The notes beneath the pieces were generated by a model. It searched no databases. It was not told where the DNA came from and worked only from the letters and a program-made list of their open reading frames with translations. DNA of 13,324 nucleotides from Gallionella sp. (GTDB lineage Bacteria; Pseudomonadota; Gammaproteobacteria; Burkholderiales; Gallionellaceae), in NCBI GenBank assembly GCA_017880945.1, contig JADGRM010000030.1:1-13324 (forward strand), given 5' to 3'. The position numbers and the translations under genes are program-made. Position 1 is the stretch's first letter. Every line of letters starts with the position of its first letter. Of this stretch, positions 5,543 through 10,491 are shown in pieces.

Positions 5543-6508
5543 TTGATACCATGGTTAAGCGATAACGCCCCATTCCCGCCAGTCGAACACGCACTGCGCT
5601 TGCCCAATGGTTTGCTTGCGGCTGGCGGAAACCTGTCCGTACCCCGTCTGCTGGATGCCTACCGCCACGGTATTTTCCCGTGGTTCAATCCCGGCGAGCC
5701 GATACTATGGTGGAGTCCCGATCCGCGCATGGTGCTGATCCCGAGTGAGTTCAAGATCTCGCGATCGCTGGCAAAGGTGTTGCGCAACACTCCCTATGAA
5801 GTGCGCACTGATACCGCCTTTGAGCAGGTAATGCGCAGTTGTGCCGCTCCGCGAACCAACCACCAGGGCGGGCATCACGGCACCTGGATTCACGAAGACG
5901 TGATTGCGGCGTATTGCGCATTGCATCAGCTGGGCTACGCGCATTCGGTGGAAGTGTGGATGCCAAAAAAATCATTCCAGCTTCAAATCGAAGGCGAGAC
6001 AAGGCGGCAACGAGCAAACGACATGGACAGTGCTATAAGCACGGCCATGAGTGCGCGATGTCCAGCGACTAAGCTGTCGTCTTGTGACAGCCCAGTCGAA
6101 TGGCCAGTAGTTACACCGGGAAGCCAACGCAGTATCGCCGAAGAGTTGGAACTGGAATTGGTCGGTGGCTTGTATGGTGTCTGTATCGGCCACATGTTCT
6201 ACGGCGAATCCATGTTCAGCAACGCCAGCAACGCCTCGAAGATCGCACTGGCACATCTCGCCAGGCAGCTTGAACGCTGGCAAATCAGTCCTTCGTCCCT
6301 CGATACGCCCTGCGTACCCTGTGCTGAGCCTGTCGAAGCATCAGGAGTGCCGAGGACAGGCATGATCGATTGCCAGATGAATACCCATCATCTGGCATCA
6401 CTCGGTGCGCGTGAAATCCCGCGCAGCGAATTTATCGCAAGACTGCAAGAATTGGTACACTGTGCGCCGATAACCAACTGGCAATTCGACACGGATCTTT
6501 TCCCATAA
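5543..6508 (+). CDS. aat: Leucyl/phenylalanyl-tRNA--protein transferase with two in-frame insertions
   Basis: Aat transfers Leu or Phe from tRNA to proteins with N-terminal Lys or Arg, making N-degrons for ClpS/ClpAP. Conserved parts are PNGLLAAGG (21-29), RHGIFPWF and ILWWSPDPR (54-62), GTWIHEDVIAAY, HSVEVW (134-139), ELVGGLYGV (205-213), GESMFSNASNASKIAL (221-236), IDCQMNTHHLASLGAREIPR (275-294) and the C-terminal NWQFDTDLFP. The protein is 321 residues, against about 234 in E. coli. The excess is two insertions, about residues 140-201 and 248-272, that split conserved blocks without breaking the frame. The start is TTG at 5543, supported by AAGGA 5 bases upstream and by the usual betaproteobacterial beginning MIPWL. 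All family blocks survive, so the enzyme may be active, but this is untested. bpt follows. Confidence 0.95.
   Translation: MIPWLSDNAPFPPVEHALRLPNGLLAAGGNLSVPRLLDAYRHGIFPWFNPGEPILWWSPDPRMVLIPSEFKISRSLAKVLRNTPYEVRTDTAFEQVMRSCAAPRTNHQGGHHGTWIHEDVIAAYCALHQLGYAHSVEVWMPKKSFQLQIEGETRRQRANDMDSAISTAMSARCPATKLSSCDSPVEWPVVTPGSQRSIAEELELELVGGLYGVCIGHMFYGESMFSNASNASKIALAHLARQLERWQISPSSLDTPCVPCAEPVEASGVPRTGMIDCQMNTHHLASLGAREIPRSEFIARLQELVHCAPITNWQFDTDLFP
5960..6145 (+). repeat. In-frame insertion 1 within aat, with palindromes
   Basis: About 186 bases encode roughly 62 residues with no counterpart in ordinary Aat proteins, between HSVEVW and ELVGGLYG. Two imperfect palindromes are visible. At 6022-6049, CATGG and CCATG enclose GTGCT-ATA-AGCAC. 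At 6066-6098, CGACT and AGTCG enclose GCTGTC...GACAGC, and CCA/TGG extends this to 6062-6103. The encoded peptide is low in hydrophobic residues and rich in Ser, Arg and Ala. Exact ends are estimated from the protein alignment. Confidence 0.6.
6284..6358 (+). repeat. In-frame insertion 2 within aat (TGAG...TCGAA palindromic repeat)
   Basis: About 75 bases encode roughly 25 extra residues (ISPSS...GVPRT) between ERWQ and GMIDCQ. The DNA folds as a cruciform. An outer stem pairs GTCC(C)TCG (6295-6302) with CGAGGAC (6351-6357). Inside are TACGC-CCT-GCGTA (6304-6316) and a 28-base hairpin (6318-6345) with the core CTGAGCCTGTCGAAGCA. That core belongs to the widespread proteobacterial repeat that reads CAEPVEA in this frame, and it resembles the intergenic copy at 283-331. 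Confidence 0.75.
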
Positions 6509-6523
6509 GCATATAAAAAACGA

Positions 6524-6643
6524 TTAACCACGGAATAAACGGAACACACGGAATAAAAATATGAACCCAATGCTTCTTCGCCCCTCCCCTTTGGACAAAT
6601 GCATTAACGTCTTTTTCCGTGTGTTCAGTGTGTTTCGTGGTAA
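6524..6643. repeat. Long imperfect inverted repeat between aat and bpt
   Basis: The arms at 6524-6559 and 6611-6643 are complementary with few interruptions; both carry AACACACGGAA (or its complement) and TTA(A)CCACG at the outer end. About 50 bases separate them. The arms themselves repeat the motif ACGGAA several times. The length and terminal symmetry resemble a small non-autonomous element or a large message hairpin. No protein is encoded. A target-site duplication is not evident by eye. Confidence 0.65.
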
Positions 6644-6661
6644 TTGATTGCGATTTTTAAC

Positions 6662-7396
6662 ATGAGCCAACTCAACGACCTCCCGATTTCCGCGCTGCAC
6701 TTTTATCTGACCGCGCCCTATCCGTGCAGCTACCTGCCCGACCTGCAAGCGCGTTCACAAGTTGCCACGCCGGCCTTGCTGATCAACACGCAGATGTATT
6801 CTGAATTGGTGCAACACGGCTTCAGGCGCAGCGGGACTTACACCTATCGCCCGCACTGCGATAGCTGTCGCGCCTGTGTGCCGCTGCGCATCGTGGCAAA
6901 GCAATTCACTTCCAATCGCTCACAACGTCGCGCCTGGAAGCAACACGCCAATCTCGAGGCTACGCTGCATCCGTTGCAAGACAACGCCGAATATTACAGC
7001 CTCTATCAACGCTATCAGCGCGCGCGCCACAAAGACGGCGGCATGGACAATGACGACCACGAGTCCTATCAAAATTTCCTGCTGCAAAGCCATGTCGATT
7101 CGTTGCTGGTGGAATTTCGTGAACAGGGTTTGCTGCGCATGGTCAGCGTGATCGACTTGCTCAGCGACGGCCTGTCCTCGGTGTATACCTTCTACGAGCC
7201 TGATCTGCCGCATGCCCGGCTGGGTGTCTACAACGTGCTGTGGCAGATCGAATTGTGCCGCAAGCTCGATCTGGATTACGTCTATCTGGGCTACTGGATC
7301 GAGCACAGCCGCAAGATGGCTTACAAAACGCAATACCAGCCCGCGCAGGGATTGATGGACGGTACCTGGCGCACACTCGGCATAACATCAGCATGA
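6662..7396 (+). CDS. bpt: Aspartate/glutamate leucyltransferase
   Basis: Bpt transfers leucine from Leu-tRNA to proteins with N-terminal Asp or Glu, feeding the same ClpS/ClpAP N-degron route as Aat. It resembles eukaryotic arginyl-transferase ATE1. The 244-residue protein has the N-terminal cysteine region: C22 in PYPCSYLP and C66, C69, C72 in HCDSCRACVPLRI. Later come QRYQRARHKDGGMD, LSSVYTFYEPD, LGVYNVLWQIELCR and the conserved YVYLGYWIEHSRKMAYKTQYQP. The ATG at 6662 is preferred over an in-frame TTG at 6646 minus one codon frame (6644) because it gives the usual beginning MSQLNDLP. No good Shine-Dalgarno sequence is seen. The gene overlaps the next by four bases (ATGA). The inverted repeat at 6524-6643 ends 19 bases before it. 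Confidence 0.96.
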   Translation: MSQLNDLPISALHFYLTAPYPCSYLPDLQARSQVATPALLINTQMYSELVQHGFRRSGTYTYRPHCDSCRACVPLRIVAKQFTSNRSQRRAWKQHANLEATLHPLQDNAEYYSLYQRYQRARHKDGGMDNDDHESYQNFLLQSHVDSLLVEFREQGLLRMVSVIDLLSDGLSSVYTFYEPDLPHARLGVYNVLWQIELCRKLDLDYVYLGYWIEHSRKMAYKTQYQPAQGLMDGTWRTLGITSA

Positions 7397-8286
7397 AGAT
7401 ACGTTTAGGAATTTTCATATTGTCGCTGGTTTTATTGCCGCTGGGCGGATTGCTCCTGAGCGGCAGGGAATGGGACGAGCTCCCAGTCGGCATACCGACC
7501 GAAGACCAGAATATTGCCGCGATATTGTTCACTACAATGATGTTGCTTGCCTATGTCTTGCTGACCATTCATATGGTCAAAAGGCTCACAGGCAACAACC
7601 CGATCGCCATTCAACGCAATTACTTCCTGTGGATTGCCGTAGCGAGTGCCATCCTCGGTTGGCTGATGGCTTACCTGAATTTGTTCACCTCAAGTTGGCC
7701 GACAATTCAAGGCAAGCCGGTCTTGCAGCTATTGCTCTACACCCCTTTGTTCGCCTTGCTGGCACCCGCAGTGCTCAGCACCCGCGCCTTGCTCGGCACG
7801 TCTACAGTGCTGCTCAAACGCATGGCGCGCGGCAGACCCTTGCCGATATTCCGCGGCGAAACCCTCACCTTCGTCCTCGTTCTGATCGCCTCGCTGGGTC
7901 TGGTGGGTGGTGCGGCATGGCCCGCGCAGCTATTTTGGCTGCTGTGGATCTCACCGCTGTTGTTGTTGGTCGCATTGCAACTGCTGTGGCACGAAAGCAC
8001 GATTTTCTCCGGACTCAAATCAGGTGATTGGGGGCGAGTGATATGCGCTGCAGTGGCCGGAATCATCGTAGGCAACCTGGCCGCTATCAGCGCTCAAGCC
8101 GGAGGCGGCAACCTGATCGGCAACCTGCCCAATCCGCTGCTCGCACAACTCGGCTATGCCCTATTCGGATTGTTGTGCCTGCAACTCGGTGATGTCATCG
8201 CAGAAAATTGGCGCGGCAAAAAACGCAACGAACTGTTCCATAAAAATAAGAAATTTCCGATCCCGGTGATCGTCAAGAAAAACTAA
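7393..8286 (+). CDS. Multi-spanning membrane protein of unknown function
   Basis: This 297-residue protein is not one I recognise. Seven or eight hydrophobic segments are visible: about residues 4-23, 41-62, 77-98, 111-133, 157-175, 179-199, 216-235 and 249-268. A basic, charged C-terminal tail (NWRGKKRNELFHKNKKF) probably lies in the cytoplasm. Charged polar motifs typical of transporters are absent, and there is no obvious catalytic motif. The ATG at 7393 overlaps the bpt stop as ATGA, which argues for translational coupling and against longer in-frame starts inside bpt. pyrD begins 2 bases after its stop. It therefore sits tightly within the aat-bpt-pyrD run, but nothing in the sequence links it functionally to its neighbours. 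Confidence 0.85.
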   Translation: MKIRLGIFILSLVLLPLGGLLLSGREWDELPVGIPTEDQNIAAILFTTMMLLAYVLLTIHMVKRLTGNNPIAIQRNYFLWIAVASAILGWLMAYLNLFTSSWPTIQGKPVLQLLLYTPLFALLAPAVLSTRALLGTSTVLLKRMARGRPLPIFRGETLTFVLVLIASLGLVGGAAWPAQLFWLLWISPLLLLVALQLLWHESTIFSGLKSGDWGRVICAAVAGIIVGNLAAISAQAGGGNLIGNLPNPLLAQLGYALFGLLCLQLGDVIAENWRGKKRNELFHKNKKFPIPVIVKKN

Positions 8287-8288
8287 AT

Positions 8289-9305
8289 ATGTACCGATTG
8301 TTCCGTCCCGCGCTGTTCCGGCTTGACCCTGAAACAGCTCACCATCTCACACTCGCCGGCCTTAATGCCGCATATTCATTGGGTTTGAGTCGCATCGTCT
8401 CGCCGCGTCCGCCGGATGATCCGCGCACCGTGATGGGGCTGAATTTCCCCAACCCGGTCGGACTCGCCGCCGGACTCGACAAGAATGGTGACTGCATAAA
8501 CGGCCTGGCGGCACTCGGGTTCGGCTTCATCGAGATCGGCACCGTCACGCCGCTGCCCCAGCCCGGCAACCCCAAGCCTCGCCTGTTTCGCCTGCCGCAA
8601 GCCAACGCCATCATCAACCGCATGGGCTTCAATAACCACGGTGTTAACAAGCTGATCGAAAACGTGCGGCACGCCAAATATCAGGGAATCCTGGGCATCA
8701 ACATCGGCAAGAATGCCGCAACGCCGATCGAAAAGGCGGCGGACGATTACCTGATCTGCCTGCGCAAGGTGTATGCGTTCGCCAGCTATATCACCGTCAA
8801 TATCTCCTCGCCCAATACCAGGAACCTGCGCCAGCTACAGGACGAAGATGCACTGAATGATCTGCTGATACAACTCAAGGCTGAACAGAAAAAACTCGCC
8901 GACACACATGGCAAATACGTGCCCATCGCGCTGAAGATTGCTCCGGACCTGGAAACCGAACAGATCGTCCAGATAGCGCGCCTGCTGATGCAACATCGCA
9001 TCGATGGCGTGATCGCTACCAACACCACGCTCTCTCGCGAGGGAGTGGCAAACCTGCCGCATGGCACGGAAACCGGAGGCCTGAGCGGCTCACCGGTGCG
9101 CGACAAATCCACCGCCGTGATCCGCCAGCTTGCCGCTGAACTGAAAGGTGCCTTGCCCATCATCGGCGTTGGCGGCATCCTGAGCGGCGCGGATGCGGCA
9201 GAAAAGATCACGGCCGGCGCATCTTTGGTGCAGATATACAGCGGGTTGGTCTATCGTGGTCCGGCACTGATCAGCGAAGCCTGTGCAGCGATCCGGGCGC
9301 TGTAA
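8289..9305 (+). CDS. pyrD: Dihydroorotate dehydrogenase (quinone), class 2
   Basis: PyrD oxidises dihydroorotate to orotate in pyrimidine synthesis, uses FMN and passes electrons to membrane quinone. The 338-residue protein has the class 2 N-terminal quinone-binding helices (MYRLFRPALFRLDPETAHHLTL). FMN and substrate motifs follow: NPVGLAAGLDKNG (55-67), GFIEIGTVTP, NRMGFNN and GINIGKNAATP (136-146). The catalytic block is NISSPNTRNLRQLQ, with S174 as the expected base. Further motifs are LKIAPDL, ATNTTLSREG, GGLSGSPV and the phosphate-binding IIGVGGI...GASLVQIYSGLVYRGP. Length matches E. coli (336). The start lies 2 bases after the preceding stop, so it is the last gene of the aat-bpt transcription unit. 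Confidence 0.98.
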   Translation: MYRLFRPALFRLDPETAHHLTLAGLNAAYSLGLSRIVSPRPPDDPRTVMGLNFPNPVGLAAGLDKNGDCINGLAALGFGFIEIGTVTPLPQPGNPKPRLFRLPQANAIINRMGFNNHGVNKLIENVRHAKYQGILGINIGKNAATPIEKAADDYLICLRKVYAFASYITVNISSPNTRNLRQLQDEDALNDLLIQLKAEQKKLADTHGKYVPIALKIAPDLETEQIVQIARLLMQHRIDGVIATNTTLSREGVANLPHGTETGGLSGSPVRDKSTAVIRQLAAELKGALPIIGVGGILSGADAAEKITAGASLVQIYSGLVYRGPALISEACAAIRAL

Positions 9306-9339
9306 AACCGGCGGTAGCGAAAACTCCAGCAACCCATCA

Positions 9340-9389
9340 CCGATATCGCATATCGGCATGCCGGATTTCTTTACTCGCAACTCCGGCAT
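9340..9389. other. Two inverted repeats downstream of pyrD
   Basis: CCGATATCGCATATCGG (9340-9356) is a 6-bp stem with a 5-base loop. Directly after it, ATGCCGG (9358-9364) pairs perfectly with CCGGCAT (9383-9389) across 18 bases. Neither is followed by a clean T-run, so termination of pyrD here is only possible. The second arm ends exactly where the marR -35 begins. Confidence 0.4.
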
Positions 9390-9418
9390 TTGACATTTGT
9401 TCTAACTGGAATTATTAT
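9390..9418 (+). promoter_or_regulatory. Sigma-70 promoter of the marR-type gene
   Basis: TTGACA (9390-9395) and TATTAT (9413-9418) are spaced by exactly 17 bases: a perfect -35 and a -10 with one mismatch. The start of transcription is expected near 9425, leaving a leader of only about 20 bases before the ATG at 9448. Two palindromes cover the spacer and the start site. Confidence 0.8.
9397..9414. promoter_or_regulatory. Probable MarR operator O1 (degenerate copy)
   Basis: TTGTTCTAACTGGAATTA has the left half-site TTGTTCTA of O2 exactly, a 2-base centre and a weaker right half. It fills the spacer between -35 and -10. Its offset from O2 is 21 bp, two helical turns, so two dimers would bind the same face of the DNA. 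Confidence 0.65.
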
Positions 9419-9435
9419 TGTTCTAGTTAGAACAA
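9418..9435. promoter_or_regulatory. Probable MarR operator O2 (perfect palindrome)
   Basis: TTGTTCTAGTTAGAACAA consists of perfect 8-bp half-sites around GT, the size expected for a MarR-family dimer. It lies from the end of the -10 across the predicted transcription start, so binding would block initiation. Autorepression by the adjacent regulator is the natural reading. Confidence 0.75.
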
Positions 9436-9447
9436 ATATGCCGAATT

Positions 9448-9894
9448 ATGTCCCCCTCGATTTTTTTGCCGCTCATGCGCGAGCTATCCAGCACTTATCA
9501 GGCTTTCGAAGTTTATTCGTCGGCACATGTGCGCTCGCTGGCCCTGACGCCGGCGCAGTTCGATATTGTCGCCACCCTCGGCAATACGGCAGGCATGTCG
9601 CCCAAGGAGCTGGGCGAAAAGACGCTGATCACCAAGGGCACACTGACCGGGGTGGTCGATCGCTTGGCGGACAAGAAACTGGTGCGTCGCGCCGCTTCGC
9701 CCAGTGACGGGCGTTGCCAGATCATCCAGCTGACATCACAGGGCGAAAAGTTGTTCGCGCGCATATTTCCGGCACACATGACGCATATGGAACGCGCCTT
9801 TGCCAAATTCTCACCCAAGGAGCTGGCCGGCATGACTGCGAATCTGCGACGCTTAAAGGAAGCATTTACCGAGGCGCATCGTTCGCGTAATTAA
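9448..9894 (+). CDS. MarR-family transcriptional regulator
   Basis: This 148-residue protein has the MarR winged helix-turn-helix layout. A dimer helix comes first (LMRELSSTYQAFEVYSSAHV). It is followed by LTPAQFDIVATLGN (33-46), a helix-turn-helix MSPKELGEKTLITKGTLTGV (50-69) with a recognition helix through DRLADKKLV, and a wing with the conserved DGR (D87-R89). A C-terminal dimer helix closes it. The ligand cannot be inferred; no redox cysteine pair is seen (only C90). The ATG at 9448 is used; an ATG at 9438 is out of frame. The leader is very short and lacks a clear ribosome-binding site. Paired palindromes in its own promoter indicate autoregulation. An intrinsic terminator follows, so the CDGSH gene is not obviously in the same transcript. 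Confidence 0.92.
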   Translation: MSPSIFLPLMRELSSTYQAFEVYSSAHVRSLALTPAQFDIVATLGNTAGMSPKELGEKTLITKGTLTGVVDRLADKKLVRRAASPSDGRCQIIQLTSQGEKLFARIFPAHMTHMERAFAKFSPKELAGMTANLRRLKEAFTEAHRSRN

Positions 9895-9939
9895 CCATGA
9901 CTACCTCCGTCGCAGCCGTTAAATAAAGAGTTTGTTCGA

Positions 9940-9969
9940 CCTCTTGCCCAAAAGGCGAGAGGAATTTTT
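9940..9969 (+). terminator. Intrinsic terminator after the marR-type gene
   Basis: CCTCTTGCC (9940-9948) pairs with GGCGAGAGG (9954-9962) with one G-T wobble around a CAAAA loop, followed by AATTTTT. It sits 45 bases past the stop codon. Position and structure are those of a rho-independent terminator, although the stem also lies close to the next gene's ribosome-binding site. Confidence 0.8.
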
Positions 9970-9983
9970 GTGTCATTTTTATT

Positions 9984-9990
9984 AAAGGAG
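9984..9990 (+). promoter_or_regulatory. Strong ribosome-binding site of the CDGSH gene
   Basis: AAAGGAG lies 7 bases before the ATG at 9998. It is the best Shine-Dalgarno match in the window and fixes the start of the small gene, suggesting efficient translation. Confidence 0.85.
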
Positions 9991-9997
9991 TTTCAAT

Positions 9998-10255
9998 ATG
10001 CCCAGTAATACGTCAGACAAGCAGCCCGTTATAGCCCAAAAAGCCCCATTTGCCGTTGAAGTTGAAGCAGGCAAGAGTTACTGGTGGTGTTCCTGCGGCA
10101 AAAGCGCCACCCAGCCATTCTGTGATGGCAGCCACAAGGGCAGCGCTTTCTCTCCTGTGGAACACAAGGCGAATGAAGCCGGAACCGTTTATTTCTGCGG
10201 TTGCAAGCACAGCACCAAGGGCGCCTTGTGCGACGGCACCCACAAAAAGCTTTAA
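9998..10255 (+). CDS. Double-CDGSH iron-sulfur protein
   Basis: This 85-residue protein carries two CDGSH-type [2Fe-2S] binding motifs. The first has C31, C33, C42 and H46 (CSCGKS...FCDGSH); the second has C67, C69, C78 and H82 (CGCKHS...LCDGTH). Each is the full Cys3-His set known from mitoNEET-type proteins. No membrane segment is present, unlike eukaryotic mitoNEET, so it should be a soluble cytoplasmic protein. Members of the family hold redox-active, labile clusters, and roles in iron-sulfur transfer or redox sensing have been proposed; no partner is visible here. It is flanked by terminators on both sides and is probably a single-gene transcript, although I could not pick a clear promoter. 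Confidence 0.93.
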   Translation: MPSNTSDKQPVIAQKAPFAVEVEAGKSYWWCSCGKSATQPFCDGSHKGSAFSPVEHKANEAGTVYFCGCKHSTKGALCDGTHKKL

Positions 10256-10286
10256 CTGCCAGCATCACCAGGAGCAGCCGGTTTTT

Positions 10287-10318
10287 AAAGAAGGCCACAG
10301 CAAGTTGGCCTTCTTTTT
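10287..10318 (+). terminator. Intrinsic terminator after the CDGSH gene
   Basis: AAAGAAGGCC (10287-10296) and GGCCTTCTTT (10307-10316) form a perfect 10-bp stem around a 10-base loop and end in TTCTTTTT. It begins 31 bases past the stop codon. The run of A on the left arm means it could also work on the minus strand. Confidence 0.9.
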
Positions 10319-10372
10319 CGTTCCAAACAACTTGCCTGTAACTCCTCTGCCCGGGTGAGACAGATCAGACCC

Positions 10373-10420
10373 TATGCGATTTGTTGAAAATGTCGCATAT
10401 CAAACCTTTTCGGGTACCCG
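10373..10420. other. Inverted repeats in the kup leader region
   Basis: TATGCGA (10373-10379) pairs perfectly with TCGCATA (10393-10399), and a ten-base palindrome, CGGGTACCCG, follows at 10411-10420. A CATAAT at 10425-10430 could be a -10 but has no matching -35. The 173-base gap before kup shows no coding potential and no riboswitch fold that I recognise; these symmetrical sites may be regulator targets. Confidence 0.35.
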
Positions 10421-10491
10421 GTTGCATAATTGCTTTCGACGTGGCGCAGGCGTAGAGTGCCGCCCCATTCTTCCTTAGTGCAGGATGCAGA

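Noticed and set aside
7240..7392. A longer start for the membrane protein inside bpt
   Set aside because: The added residues are the shadow of bpt in another frame; the ATGA overlap at 7393 is the more natural start.
9390..9707. A 105-codon frame beginning upstream of the MarR-type gene
   Set aside because: It overlaps the promoter and operators and is out of frame with the MarR domain; only the frame from 9448 encodes a winged helix.
10374..10478. A 34-codon small frame (MRFVENV...) before kup
   Set aside because: It has no ribosome-binding site, no recognisable motif and overlaps an inverted repeat, so chance is the simpler explanation.
10319..10491. A riboswitch (for example of the c-di-AMP type) upstream of kup
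   Set aside because: No conserved core or compact fold could be recognised, and that class is mainly known from other phyla.
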